DNA of 64,000 nt, from NCBI GenBank assembly GCA_963812475.1, contig CAWEVI010000017.1, positions 14,708-78,707 on the forward strand. The letters run 5' to 3'. Shown here in pieces: positions 54,764 to 63,566 of this stretch. This stretch comes from JAMXLO01 sp963812475 (GTDB lineage Bacteria; Pseudomonadota; Alphaproteobacteria; Acetobacterales; Acetobacteraceae). The position numbers were made by a program, and so were the translations under genes. The notes beneath the pieces are model-generated. The model had not been told where the DNA came from and ran no database searches. It saw nothing but the letters and a program-made list of their open reading frames with translations. How positions within the stretch are numbered: the first letter of the stretch is position 1; each line of letters begins with the position of its first letter.

Positions 54764-54892
54764 ATGTTTGACGCTCGTTGCGCAAGGTCCTAGAAACCCT
54801 GGCACAAACGCCGTGTGCGGGTGTTGCCCCCGAGCAAGCGCGGGGCGGCGTCCGGGTGCCCTGCCTCAGGGTTGGACCTGGGGACTCCAGGC

Positions 54893-54931
54893 GGAGGGGT
54901 GGCCGAGTGGCTGAAGGCGGCGGTTTGCTAA
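54893..54931 (+). pseudogene. Truncated tRNA-Ser(GCU), 5' half only; island left junction
   Basis: Acceptor GGAGGGG, T, then GGCCGAGTGGCTGAAGGC (D arm), stem GCGGT and anticodon loop TTGCTAA match a bacterial tRNA-Ser(GCU). The expected ACCGC, variable arm and TTCGAATCC T-arm do not follow. From 54932 the sequence is unrelated. The break at the base of the anticodon loop is a classic integrase target. The missing 3' half may lie at the right end of the island, outside the window. Confidence 0.8.
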
Positions 54932-55685
54932 TGCGCAGGTAGCCGTCCCGGCCCGTGCCTGATCATCCCGTAGAATGCGGATTTCCGTTGCTTTCGGCTG
55001 TCGCTCCGGTGGTCATTACCGCCCTGTGCCCTCATGTCCCCGGGCGTCCGGTGCCAATTTGGGTGCCAATTGCTAGCCGCACAACCTCACGTATCGCTGT
55101 AGATGAAGTTGTCCAGAATAGTCCGGAGTGACACAGAGGCGATGCTGACTATGCCGAAGCCGCCACCGCCCCTCCCTTGCGAAACGCCAGAATCCAATGA
55201 TAGGAAGATCAACTGAGGGGAGGTAAGTTAGTTGACGATAGCCATGTGCTATCTCTCACCCGAAGGCGTAGTCTTAGGGGCTGACAGCACAACCACGTTT
55301 GTCGGGCCTAGTCTACATTTCTATAATCACAACCAAAAATTATATGAGATTGGCGAAAATGCTACGCTGGGAATTGTGACATGGGGCCTTGGTGGCCTCC
55401 AGGGGGCAAGCTATCGGACGCTAATAGCGCAACTCGCTGGCAATTTTACTCCTTCTGCACCTACGGAACGTCTTAGAGGTCGCCAATCGCTGGATTTCAC
55501 TATTTTATCCACTTTATGATGTTGATCCGTTGGTGTCGGAATATCGCTCCCTTGGGCAAAAAATGCCGCATGACCCCAACGTTCTCACTCCCCAACACAG
55601 GACTGAAAACGAGGAAAAGCTATTTCCTGCCCTGGAACGCGCCCTGCCGGTCGGATTTTGTATCGCTGGGGTCGTGTCCTGAGGA

Positions 55686-57084
55686 GTGGTGTAAGAGCGG
55701 GGGGTAAGTGGCCCGCCGGAGCGACCGCCAAGAGTTTGGTGCAGGCGGGCCACTTATCCACCGCGGTGGTCATCGCGGATCTTCGGTAGGGTTTGGTTGC
55801 GAACTTCAACGCCAACCAAGGAACCCAACGATGACCGACGAGAACATGAACCTCCGTGACCTGCTGGAGAAGACGGCAGACACCGACTTCCTGCGCGAGA
55901 TGATCGGCTTCACTGCACAGCGCCTGATGGAGTTGGAGGTCGGGAGCCTCACTGGCGCTCCACACGGCAGCCGAGCCCCCAACCGCCTCACCCACCGCAA
56001 CGGCTATCGCGAACGCGAGTGGGAAACCCGTGCCGGCACCGTCGAGCTGCGTATCCCGAAGCTCCGCAAGGGCAGCTACTTTCCAGGCTTCCTCGAACCA
56101 CGGCGGATGGCCGAGAAGGCACTCACCGCGGTGATCCAGGAAGCCTACGTCCAGGGCATCTCGACGCGCTCGGTCGATGACCTGGTGCAGGCCATGGGAA
56201 TGTCCGGCATTTCCAAGAGCCAGGTATCCCGGCTGTGTGGCGAGATCGACGACAAGGTGCAGACCTTCCTCAACCGGCCGCTGGAAGGCGATTGGCCCTA
56301 CGTCTGGCTCGACGCCACCTATGTAAAGGTGCGCCAGGCCGGCCGCATCGTCTCGGTCGCCGTCATCATCGCGGTCGGCGTCAACAACGACGGCCGTCGC
56401 GAGATCCTCGGCATGGATATCGGTCCCTCCGAGGCCGAGACATTCTGGACCGAGTTCCTGCGCAAGCTCGCTCGCCGTGGCCTGCGTGGCGTGAAGCTGG
56501 TGATCTCCGATGCCCATGAAGGACTGAAGGCCGCAATTGCCAGGGTGCTGAATGCCACGTGGCAGCGCTGCCGCGTGCATCTGATGCGCAACCTGCTCGC
56601 CCATGCCGGACGCCAGGGTCGCGGCGTCGCATCCGCCTTCATCGCCACGGCCTTCGCACAAGAGGACGCCGAGGCAGCCAAAGCGCAATGGCGCAAGGTG
56701 GCCGACCAGCTGCGCCCCAAACTGCCGAAACTTGCCGCCTTCATGGATGACGCCGAGGCCGACGTGCTGGCCTACATGGACTTCCCCGCTACCCATCGGT
56801 CGAAGCTGCACTCAACCAACCCGCTCGAACGGCTCAACGGCGAGGTCAAGCGCCGCACCGACGTCGTCGGCATCTTCCCCAACGAGGCCGCCATCATCCG
56901 TCTGGTCGGCGCAATCCTGCTCGAACAGAACGATGAGTGGGCGGTGCAGCGGGCACGCTACATGACGCTGGAAACTATCACGCCCCTGAGCGATAATTCC
57001 ATCGTCAGCTTGCCCGCCGTGGCAGACTGACAAACCGGCCAGTCCCGCCGGAGAGCGTAATGACCAGCCACGCTCTTACACCAC
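55686..57084 (+). mobile_element. IS256-family insertion sequence
   Basis: A 1.4 kb element bounded by inverted ends GTGGTGTAAGAGCG (55686-55699) and CGCTCTTACACCAC (57071-57084), with one transposase gene. I could not identify a clean 8-base target duplication: CCTGAGGA on the left and GTCAGGGG on the right do not match, so the exact ends may be off by a base or the flanks have changed. Confidence 0.88.
55831..57030 (+). CDS. IS256-family (Mutator-type) transposase
   Basis: A DDE transposase of 399 residues, complete. Catalytic residues: the first Asp in VWLDATYVKV, the second in LVISDAHEGLKAA, and the Glu in TNPLERLNGEVKRR; RVHLMRNLLAH is also typical. It starts at the ATG at 55831. It looks intact, so the element may still be active. 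Confidence 0.96.
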   Translation: MTDENMNLRDLLEKTADTDFLREMIGFTAQRLMELEVGSLTGAPHGSRAPNRLTHRNGYREREWETRAGTVELRIPKLRKGSYFPGFLEPRRMAEKALTAVIQEAYVQGISTRSVDDLVQAMGMSGISKSQVSRLCGEIDDKVQTFLNRPLEGDWPYVWLDATYVKVRQAGRIVSVAVIIAVGVNNDGRREILGMDIGPSEAETFWTEFLRKLARRGLRGVKLVISDAHEGLKAAIARVLNATWQRCRVHLMRNLLAHAGRQGRGVASAFIATAFAQEDAEAAKAQWRKVADQLRPKLPKLAAFMDDAEADVLAYMDFPATHRSKLHSTNPLERLNGEVKRRTDVVGIFPNEAAIIRLVGAILLEQNDEWAVQRARYMTLETITPLSDNSIVSLPAVAD

Positions 57085-57542
57085 GTCAGGGGACACGATC
57101 ATCGCTGGGCGTATTGGGAGCTCTCTTACCCCGTTCGCTTATGAGATGATTTTTCGTCCTCTTGGGCCACCGCCCACGCCAGACCCGATACAATTCGGCA
57201 AATACCGATTCTGGGGCGTTCCAGATGTTATCCAACGCCTTTATCAAGGATTCGATAAGGACTTGCCAGCGACGGTTGTGGCGTCGGGTAAATGGAGCGG
57301 TACATCGGGAGAACTTGATACGCTCTTATCGCGCTTCCGGGTTGAGCATCCGGCCATCCCAATTCGGGATGCCGTGGACTTCGTTCACAGTTCAATATAT
57401 ATTACGATAAAGACAGCAAAATTCTCGCTTGCCGCCCAGGTCTGTGGTGGGCCTATCGAAATAGCTGTGATAACGACCGACCGTGCGTTCCGCTGGGTCC
57501 TGCACAAGCCGTGGGATGCAGCAATAACCGATGGAGAGCACC

Positions 57543-57734
57543 ATGACTGGCGACGCAACTCATAAAAAGAAACCTGCAATCAATGGCGTCACCGAAGTTC
57601 CGTGTCGACCTGAGGAGCGATCAGAAGCGACCGGCCTTCGGTGGCAGGCCGATTCGACCGCCCGTTATGAAGGAGTGTGTCTATCTGATCTCGAACTAAT
57701 CAGAAGGGCGCTGAAGGCCAGAATAGCGGAATAA
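57543..57734 (+). CDS. Small protein coupled to the Ntn-hydrolase gene, 63 aa
   Basis: Not recognised. The ATG at 57543 lies inside the last codons of the Ntn-hydrolase and follows GGAGAGC, so the two are coupled and probably partners. The product is polar, starts MTGDATHKKKPAINGV and ends in a helix (LSDLELIRRALKARIAE). It may be a regulator or adaptor of the hydrolase; that is inference. Confidence 0.6.
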   Translation: MTGDATHKKKPAINGVTEVPCRPEERSEATGLRWQADSTARYEGVCLSDLELIRRALKARIAE

Positions 57735-57907
57735 AGAAACACTCTCGCGAACTGGCGAGGCGTCCTAGGCTTCGTCAGCCCGCCGATAGGTCGGGCGCTT
57801 TGCCACAGGGAGCCTGCCAAGGACGATCTCGCCAATGGCAATCGAGGCGAACAGCTCTGAAAAGATTAGGCGTTCTTGCTGCGCAACTTCGCGGCGTAAT
57901 AGCGGGG

Positions 57908-58446
57908 ATGAAATACGGCTACGCGCGGGTATCGGCGGACGGCCAGAGTGTTGACGCAAAGGTTCGCCGACTGACCAAGGCCGGATGCAAGAAAGGTGTC
58001 CCGTGAGGCGGCGAGCGGGGCTACAACCGATCGTGCACAGCTTCGCCGGTTGCTCGCCCACGGACGAGGTGCTGACCCTGACGCGGCTTAACCGGCTGTC
58101 GCGATCCTCCCGCGACCTGTTGAACACTCTCGCCGCCATCACCGGCAAGGAGGCCGGTTTCCGATCCCTCGTCGACGCATGGGCTGACACCACCACGGCG
58201 CACGGGCGCTTGATGCTGACTGTCCTCGGCGGGTTGGCGGAGTTTGAGCGCGAGCTAATCCGCGCTCGCACGTCGGAAGTACGGGAGCGGGCCAAGGCGA
58301 ACGGAAAGAGCCTCGGCCGACCGCATAAGCTGACCCCGCACCAGCGGCGAGAGACGACTAAACGGCGTGACGACGGTGAGCCGGTGCGCGAGATCGCCCG
58401 CAGCTTCAACGTGCATCACGCGACGATTTCGAGGCTGGCGTTGTGA
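57908..58446 (+). pseudogene. Serine recombinase (resolvase/invertase), two frameshifts
   Basis: N-terminal MKYGYARVSADGQSVDAK carries the catalytic Ser region. The middle piece REAASGATTDRAQLRRLLAH is in a second frame, and VLTLTRLNRLSRSSRDLLNT to the C-terminal helix-turn-helix (GEPVREIARSFNVHHATIS) is in a third. Removing one base near 57992-57994 and one near 58062-58063 gives one 180-residue protein. The stop overlaps the next GTG start. It is a Tn3-type resolvase-family enzyme, broken or mis-sequenced. Confidence 0.85.
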
Positions 58447-59633
58447 CAGGCACCGAGTTTCAAGAGATAGCGCACAGCGGCGGCCAGGTCAGTTTCAACG
58501 CGGTGACGGATGAGAGCGGGCACCGTAAATATAGTATCAGGTTGCAATTGTCGCGGCCCGTGCCAGCCGCCCTATTCGGCATCTACGCGCTTCGGCAAGG
58601 AATACCCGTTGGGATGATTGTCATGCGCGGTATCGGTGTCGCGTGGAATTCGCCGCCAGTTCCCGGCACCGTCCCGGTATTCATCTCGTCAGATAGCCAA
58701 GGTTTGTTTGGCAGCGAATGCCCGCGCTGTCGTGGCTACTGGCGCTCGCGCGAGGAGGCCCGCGTCTGTCCCTATTGTGGCATCGTGGAGCAGCGGCAGA
58801 ATCTCTTGACTAAAGCGCAACGGCGATATGTCTGGCAATATTGTGTCCGCTTGGATGAAGCTTTGTCGGACGAACAGGACGGCAACCACGTAATAGACAT
58901 GGATGCGGTAGCAGATGCCGCCGGAAAGGATGGCGAAAAGCCGCCCTTCTATTACGTCGAGGAACAGCAGCAACATAAATTTAACTGCATTGCCTGCGAT
59001 GCTACAAATGACATCATCGGCAGATTTGGGTTTTGTTGTGTATGTGGCACTCGGAATGACCTGCAAGAGCTTGAGGGCAAGATCATCCCGGCGATCCGTC
59101 AGAGGCTGAACGACGGTGCTGTAAGTGGCTCGACGCTGCGAGAGATTGCCTCTGCGTTCGACTCCTTCGTGTCCCAATACGTCAAGCAACTGCTCGCGGG
59201 TGTGCCGATGATTCCGGCCCGCAAAAATCGGTTACAGAACATGAGATTTCACAATCTTACATCTGTTCCCGATGAACTAAAGGAAACTTTTGGGATTGAT
59301 CTGTTCTCGGGATTGAAGGCGGCCGACATGGAACACGCAAGCCTGATGTTCTACCGTCGCCATGTTTATGAACACAATGGCGGTCAGGTGGATGAGCGAT
59401 ACTTACAGGAGAGCGGGGACACTACTGTTAGGCTGAACCAAGCCTTGCGGGAGGATGTTGGGTCGCTGCACCGCTTTGCCAATTCAGTAGCACGGATGGC
59501 GCGCAATCTCCACGAGGGATTTCCACCAAATTTTTCCGCCCGAGGAAGGGCCGATGAAAGCCTTTCAGGACAAGAAGGCCCGAATGGCGGCATGGGAGAA
59601 GCAAGGCCGGTGAGCGAACCGCCTAATCTCTGA
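58443..59633 (+). CDS. Zinc-ribbon protein with HEPN-like RNase motif
   Basis: Not previously known to me as a named family. The 396 residues contain a first zinc ribbon (C93-x2-C96 in SECPRC and C109-x2-C112 in VCPYC) and a second (C182-x2-C185 in NCIAC, C198/C199 and C201). The C-terminal part contains MFYRRHVYEHNGGQVDERYL (about 302-321), where R306-x4-H311 followed by Asn fits the RX4-6H catalytic motif of HEPN ribonucleases. The N-terminal 80 residues are an unassigned domain. It starts at a GTG overlapping the recombinase stop. In mobile islands HEPN proteins are often toxins or anti-phage RNases. That role is inference. Confidence 0.7.
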   Translation: MTGTEFQEIAHSGGQVSFNAVTDESGHRKYSIRLQLSRPVPAALFGIYALRQGIPVGMIVMRGIGVAWNSPPVPGTVPVFISSDSQGLFGSECPRCRGYWRSREEARVCPYCGIVEQRQNLLTKAQRRYVWQYCVRLDEALSDEQDGNHVIDMDAVADAAGKDGEKPPFYYVEEQQQHKFNCIACDATNDIIGRFGFCCVCGTRNDLQELEGKIIPAIRQRLNDGAVSGSTLREIASAFDSFVSQYVKQLLAGVPMIPARKNRLQNMRFHNLTSVPDELKETFGIDLFSGLKAADMEHASLMFYRRHVYEHNGGQVDERYLQESGDTTVRLNQALREDVGSLHRFANSVARMARNLHEGFPPNFSARGRADESLSGQEGPNGGMGEARPVSEPPNL

Positions 59634-59807
59634 TCCGACCGCCTTCCCACGCCATTGCTTACCATAAATGATGTTCTGCGTGCGAGAGAGCCGCGCGCAC
59701 CGGCCATCGCCGTGCTCGTGTGGTTCCCGCCGCTGCCGGCCGTGCACCCGATACACTTGGCGGGACGTGCCGGTGCCATCCCGCCGCCGGTGTGGTATCC
59801 GTAACCC

Positions 59808-60139
59808 GTGGAAGTGCTGTTCGCCTTCGTCGCGTTCTATCTCGTCTGGCGGCTCGCGCGTGGCGTCCTTCGGGAGATCGTCGGCACCCTGCAACTGGCG
59901 ACGTGGCTGCTAATGGCGCCGCTGGTATGGCTCGCGCGCGGGCAAGCGCTGGCCGCACAGCGTCACCGCCAGCGCGCACGGACCATGCAGGAGCTTCGAA
60001 AGCTGGCGCTTCCACCTGGGGCAGATTGCGGAAGCCTTCGGTCGTTCGATTCAGTTCCACTTCGCCGCCTGGGCCCAAGCTTGGGCGGCTTTTCTTTTGG
60101 GAGGCGGGAAGCGGCGGGGAGGCATGGAAGGAACATAGG
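59808..60139 (+). CDS. Small membrane protein with amphipathic tail (apparent frameshift)
   Basis: GTG start at 59808. Residues 1-60 have hydrophobic segments (VLFAFVAFYLVWRLARGVL, LATWLLMAPLVWLARG). Near 59990 a one-base excess changes the frame. In the next frame a more protein-like sequence follows (SFESWRFHLGQIAEAFGRS, FHFAAWAQAWAAFLLG) to a stop at 60137-60139. A GC-rich hairpin with a T-run (60064-60098) lies within this part, so an earlier transcript end is possible. The function is unknown. Confidence 0.5.
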
Positions 60140-60399
60140 AGGAACAGGCGCGGCGGTCCTAGGCGCGGTGTTGCGTGGGGGGAGATCACGATCGCCCCAA
60201 AAGGTCCATACGCTGGCGCGGATGGCACATGATCGGGAAGCGGTTGGGACGGGTAGGTTGCCCGGGTATGGGGGTGAGGTGTTGCGGCGGGGTTTGGCGA
60301 GGCCATCCACGCGGAATTGAAGGGACGGTCCGGTTTTGATCTTTAGCAAATTACAGGCTTTAGCTAAGCTTAGCCCAAACCGAAGCATTTCCTTCCTTT

Positions 60400-60425
60400 G
60401 CCGCCCTATAGGGCGGCATTCTTTT
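60400..60425 (+). terminator. Intrinsic terminator-like hairpin
   Basis: A perfect stem GCCGCCC TATA GGGCGGC followed by ATTCTTTT, about 250 bases past the previous gene and just before the small membrane genes. Confidence 0.65.
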
Positions 60426-60430
60426 GCGGG

Positions 60431-60538
60431 GTGGCCTACGTGATCTGGCTCATTCTATGGATAATCGTGGCGATCTACGGCTTCACCGGCTTGGCAATCC
60501 TGATCTGGCACGGATGCCGCTGGTTTGGCCGCATCTGA
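60431..60538 (+). CDS. Very small membrane protein, 35 aa (paralogue 1)
   Basis: GTG start; a single hydrophobic helix (WLILWIIVAIYGFTGLAILI) followed by WHGCRWFGRI. It shares GLAxLIWHGCRW with the ORF at 60625, indicating a tandem duplication. Its function is unknown. Small toxins and membrane regulators have this size, but nothing shows that here. Confidence 0.5.
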   Translation: MAYVIWLILWIIVAIYGFTGLAILIWHGCRWFGRI

Positions 60539-60624
60539 GCGTCCGATAAAGGGATTTACCAATCGGTAATATTGCGCTATGGGAAGGACCTGCGGGGGGC
60601 CACAACCATAGGTCTGATGCTGCT

Positions 60625-60831
60625 ATGATTTGGTTCGTGATCTGGTTCGCTTTGGCCGTCTATAGCGTAGCGGGCTTGGCCGTACTGATCTGGCACGGGT
60701 GCCGCTGGCTCGTGTCACCTCGTAGCGAAGTACTCCACGTGCGAGGGGTGCGAGTTGGTGACATCTATGCAAATCAGCGAGTGAGCGTCCGGTCGAGCCC
60801 GATTCCGCGTGGCCGCGACACCCTTGCTTGA
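60625..60831 (+). CDS. Small membrane protein, 68 aa (paralogue 2)
   Basis: An ATG-started frame with WFVIWFALAVYSVAGLAVLI followed by WHGCRWLVSPR and a basic tail (VRVGDIYANQRVSVRSSP). It is homologous to the 60431 ORF through its membrane helix and the WHGCRW motif. Its function is unknown. Confidence 0.5.
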   Translation: MIWFVIWFALAVYSVAGLAVLIWHGCRWLVSPRSEVLHVRGVRVGDIYANQRVSVRSSPIPRGRDTLA

Positions 60832-61070
60832 CACCGGCCGCCACTGCAACGCCGGCTGCGGCCGGTGCCCGGCGCCAAACCAACCGAGGACGTCATCCTG
60901 GGAGAGGGGACGCACTCAGCAGTTCGGCTGTCCGGTGCCTGCCACGGTGTTCGGAGTTGGCGCAATAGACGGATCATCTGGCCCGCCATCGCTTCCACCC
61001 GGCGACGGATTGGCGTCCAGCCGGGTACCTGATCCTTATGAACTCGCCGCCCCGGTTCGCCTGGGCGGTT

Positions 61071-61307
61071 TTATTCTGGGCTGTCCAGATGGCTTGGTAG
61101 CAGCCTCGCGCTCTGGTTGTATTGCTCCTTCTCGTTGCGCGCAGCTTCAAGCGACCGTTGCAAGTCATCCAATAGGTCCTGTCCTATTCTGGCGAGAATT
61201 GCCTCTCCGTTCCGGTTTAACAACCGAATGAATGCCGCTTGCTGCGCACTGCGCGCCTCTAGTTCAATTATTCGGGCATGCGGCACGTCACTGGAGACGG
61301 CGGTCAT
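61071..61307 (-). CDS. Hypothetical protein, about 78 aa
   Basis: Not recognised. It is a mainly helical polypeptide (HARIIELEARSAQQAAF, LARIGQDLLDDLQRSLEAAR) that could form a coiled coil. I choose the ATG at 61307, preceded by GGGGGG. A GTG two codons upstream is possible. The 60832-61070 stretch shows no other gene I can support. Confidence 0.5.
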   Translation of the reverse strand: MTAVSSDVPHARIIELEARSAQQAAFIRLLNRNGEAILARIGQDLLDDLQRSLEAARNEKEQYNQSARLLPSHLDSPE

Positions 61308-61459
61308 ATTCACCCCCCGATCGTATTAACGGAATATTGATAGATTATTAATGAAGAGCAAAGTCCAAAGTTTAACCCTCTGGAAGACGTTCAACCGGGT
61401 CGCGTGGGCAGCGGATACGCGGGGTTGACCGGCATTGCTTCCCTGATAAACTTATCGAG

Positions 61460-61756
61460 ATGGGGGAATATATAGGAATAGGCGCACGAGTTTTCGTCGC
61501 GCTCCGAAAAAGCAACGCTCGGTGCAGTCTTGGCCGACGCCAGATTTATCATGCGGTCACCCCGCACTGTCGCGTCGCGTTATGCTCAGCTGAGCCGGGC
61601 ATTCGGTCCGAATGGGCTGAGCCGCCAGCCTCGCAGGTTACCTGTAAAGTCTGTCTGGATCGGCTGAAGAAGCTGAGGGCGCGACTGGGCTATCGGGTTG
61701 ATCTAACTCGATCCTCGCTCGGGCTCGCCTGGGCAGTCGGCTTGGCGCTGGGCTGA
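61460..61756 (+). CDS. Small zinc-binding-like protein, 98 aa
   Basis: A putative zinc-site protein: IYHAVTPHCRVALCSAEPGI and ASQVTCKVCLDRLKKL give Cys/His pairs of the type seen in many small proteins of Rhodospirillales islands. The name and function are unknown to me. The C-terminal tail may be read-through rather than part of the domain. Confidence 0.6.
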   Translation: MGEYIGIGARVFVALRKSNARCSLGRRQIYHAVTPHCRVALCSAEPGIRSEWAEPPASQVTCKVCLDRLKKLRARLGYRVDLTRSSLGLAWAVGLALG

Positions 61757-61820
61757 GCAGCCAGGATCAAGGATCAAGGCAGGGCGGTCTCACAGCGCCC
61801 TACCGTCGCGCGACGAAGCC

Positions 61821-62075
61821 ATGGCCGCGCCGTTGCGCGCGTTCCGTTCGTGGTTCCTTCGCATCGAATGCGAGCGCTGCGGGCGGGAACGGTATGCGGC
61901 AGAGACTCACATGACCATCGCTGGCCTGGGCGATCGGCGCATCGGCGATCTGCTCGCGAGGATGCGGCATGGCGGATGCGGCGGCCGGCCGGCGGTCGCG
62001 GAACTCATCACCGGCATACCCGGCGCCTCGCGGCCCGTGCGCCGGATCGTGCTGATCGAACGCGACGGGCGCTGA
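61821..62075 (+). CDS. Small zinc-finger-like protein, 84 aa
   Basis: It begins FRSWFLRIECERCGRERYAA, with Cys-x2-Cys, and later RHGGCGGRPAVAEL. It resembles short, recurring proteins in related genomes. A fragment homologous to its last 15 residues (VRRIVLIERDG) occurs at about 63567-63617. The function is unknown. Confidence 0.65.
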   Translation: MAAPLRAFRSWFLRIECERCGRERYAAETHMTIAGLGDRRIGDLLARMRHGGCGGRPAVAELITGIPGASRPVRRIVLIERDGR

Positions 62076-62144
62076 TGCGTTCTACGGCTAGCCGAGGCCG
62101 CCTCGAAACCCGGCGGTCGCGGTCAGGTCCCCTGGATCACACGC

Positions 62145-62370
62145 CTAGGGGACCGCTCCGCTATGGCTCTCGCGCCGGCCGCGAGGCAGCCTGGGTGCTC
62201 GTGGCGGCAACGGCATCCATCCGGCAATGACTAGCGCACACTCCCGCGCCTGCACGTTGTCCGTCACCCCAGGAAACAGCCGGCACAACTCAATCGCGGC
62301 CGACAGCTCACCTTGCTGCTCGAATGCGGGCGCGGATCGCAGCGGCCTCTTCTTCGGATACGGTGAACAT
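62145..62370 (-). pseudogene. Small helical protein (apparent frameshift), about 75 aa
   Basis: The ATG at 62370 starts MFTVSEEEAAAIRA. Removing one base of the GGG at 62328-62330 continues as AFEQQGELSAAIELCRLFPG and VTDNVQARECALVIAGW. The joined protein looks like a single helical family seen in phage-like islands, as I remember it. I cannot name a function. It is broken by one base or mis-sequenced. Confidence 0.55.
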
Positions 62371-62596
62371 GCGGGGAGCATGGTGACGCGGGGTCCAAGG
62401 CCGGAAGCCGCCAAATCTACGGGCTATAAATCACCCAGGCTCGGCCTGGACCAGCGCCAGCATAGTAGCGCCACGGAAGCCGCGCGTGCCAAGCTCGCGG
62501 GAGCCCAGCCGGCGCACAGGCATCCGTCGGCAGGGTCAGGCGGTCGCGGTGCGAGGTGTCGCGCCCCGGCCGCCGCTCCACTGATGGATGAATATG

Positions 62597-62624
62597 TTGA
62601 CATATCGATCTCATATCGTAATGT
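62597..62624 (+). promoter_or_regulatory. Possible sigma-70 promoter with repeats
   Basis: TTGACA (62597-62602), a 16-base spacer and TAATGT (62619-62624). The spacer contains two CATATCG direct repeats separated by ATCT, possibly an operator. It is AT-rich in a GC-rich region. Apart from this, the gap 62371-62756 holds no gene I can support. Confidence 0.35.
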
Positions 62625-62756
62625 GACGACATCGGTTTCTCCGAACCGGTAAAGCGAGCAAAGCGAGCGACGGGCAGGGGGATGCTAGACTAGCGTTTCT
62701 TCCCCCCGCCTCTCCGTCCCATGACGCCCGGGCACCGTCGCTGAAATGCTCGCCAG

Positions 62757-62906
62757 ATGCCACCTTCCCCCATCGCCACCGCGCCACGCGACGGCACGCT
62801 GATCCGGTTCTGGTGTCGCTCAGAGGCCGCCCCGATTGTCGGCTACTGGTCGAAGACGTTCATCGGCTGGGTGGCGTTCCAGGACATCCCGCTGAACATG
62901 ACGTGA
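62757..62906 (+). CDS. Small hypothetical protein, 49 aa, possibly frameshifted
   Basis: It reads IATAPRDGTLIRFWCRSEA, PIVGYWSKTFIGWVAF, a pattern common in short phage/island proteins, then stops. A likely continuation, HDVTGWEPIEDQAIARTAPL, lies in another frame from about 62897 to 63220. Unlike the other breaks, this one would need one base added. The function is unknown. Confidence 0.5.
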   Translation: MPPSPIATAPRDGTLIRFWCRSEAAPIVGYWSKTFIGWVAFQDIPLNMT

Positions 62907-63251
62907 CCGGGTGGGAGCCGATCGAGGATCAGGCCATAGCGCGCACCGCGCCGCTGGAGAGGGTCAGGCGATCAGGTGTCACCACAGTCACGATCGGCGC
63001 GGTGGTGTACGCCTCGCCGCGGTACCGCCACGCCCCGCCGGGTGCGCAAGCCGGCTATGGTCATCAGGTGATGCTCTATCCGTCATATGGAACCGCGCCC
63101 CTGCCGACCCCCGAAAACTCAGCCAAAGCCGTTGGCGATACCCCAGCGGCCAAAGGTCAGGTCCCGGTTTTTTCCAATCCCGGGGCCGCTCCCAGCCCGA
63201 GGGGAATAAAACGGGGCTAATGGCATCAACCAAACAAACGGGAGGAATTCG

Positions 63252-63530
63252 ATGGCAGCGTCGACACTTACCCTCGCCGCATCGCCCGCCGCACGCGAAA
63301 GGCCTACCGTCTCCTCCATGACGAAGAGGAAACTACAGCTCGTGGTCGGCGTAATCTTACTCGTTGTCTGGATAGTCAGCGTCGCGCTAGTCGGGTTTGT
63401 GGTCAGGCATGGGGGTTCCCTGCGCTCTTCCATGCCGCGGCTTCTGTTTTTACCGCAGCGCTCACCCAACGAGCCAGTCAATCCGGCTGGTCCAGCTTCT
63501 CAACCTTCCCTTGCACCCAAACGCCAGTGA
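63252..63530 (+). CDS. Single-pass membrane protein, 92 aa
   Basis: The ATG at 63252 follows a strong GGAGG. The product has a short N-terminal region, one membrane helix (LVVGVILLVVWIVSVALVGF) and a Pro/Ser-rich tail. Its function is unknown. The 62907-63251 stretch before it contains only the possible continuation of the previous gene. Confidence 0.6.
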   Translation: MAASTLTLAASPAARERPTVSSMTKRKLQLVVGVILLVVWIVSVALVGFVVRHGGSLRSSMPRLLFLPQRSPNEPVNPAGPASQPSLAPKRQ

Positions 63531-63566
63531 GCAGCGACGATGAATGCTGCCAGGGCACTAGGACCG

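Larger units (their letters stand above)
55232..57565 (+). pseudogene. Proteasome-like Ntn-hydrolase, interrupted by an IS256 element
   Basis: Family inferred from pattern. The N-terminus MTIAMCYLSPEGVVLGADST resembles proteasome beta subunits: Thr2 would become the N-terminal nucleophile after Met removal, and GADS and HNQKLYEI match the positions of the conserved Asp and Lys. Near 55475 one base too many shifts the frame; EVANRWISLFYPLYDVDPLV continues in the next frame. Near 55686 the gene is cut by the IS, and it resumes at about 57088 (DTIIAGRIGSSLTPFAYEM) to the stop at 57565. The total is about 310 residues without the IS. It is not HslV or Anbu as I know them. The N-terminal 95 residues are AT-richer than the flanking chromosome. 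Confidence 0.7.

Noticed and set aside
54893..55080. Group I intron in a tRNA anticodon loop
   Set aside because: No conserved intron core or 3' exon was found in the following few hundred bases. An island junction explains the break better.
60064..60098. Hairpin with T-run as a terminator
   Set aside because: It coincides with the protein-like second half of the 59808 gene, so it may be a coding coincidence; noted there instead.
62417..62632. Minus-strand 71-aa frame in the island
   Set aside because: Composition looks random and it overlaps the likely promoter; no start signal.
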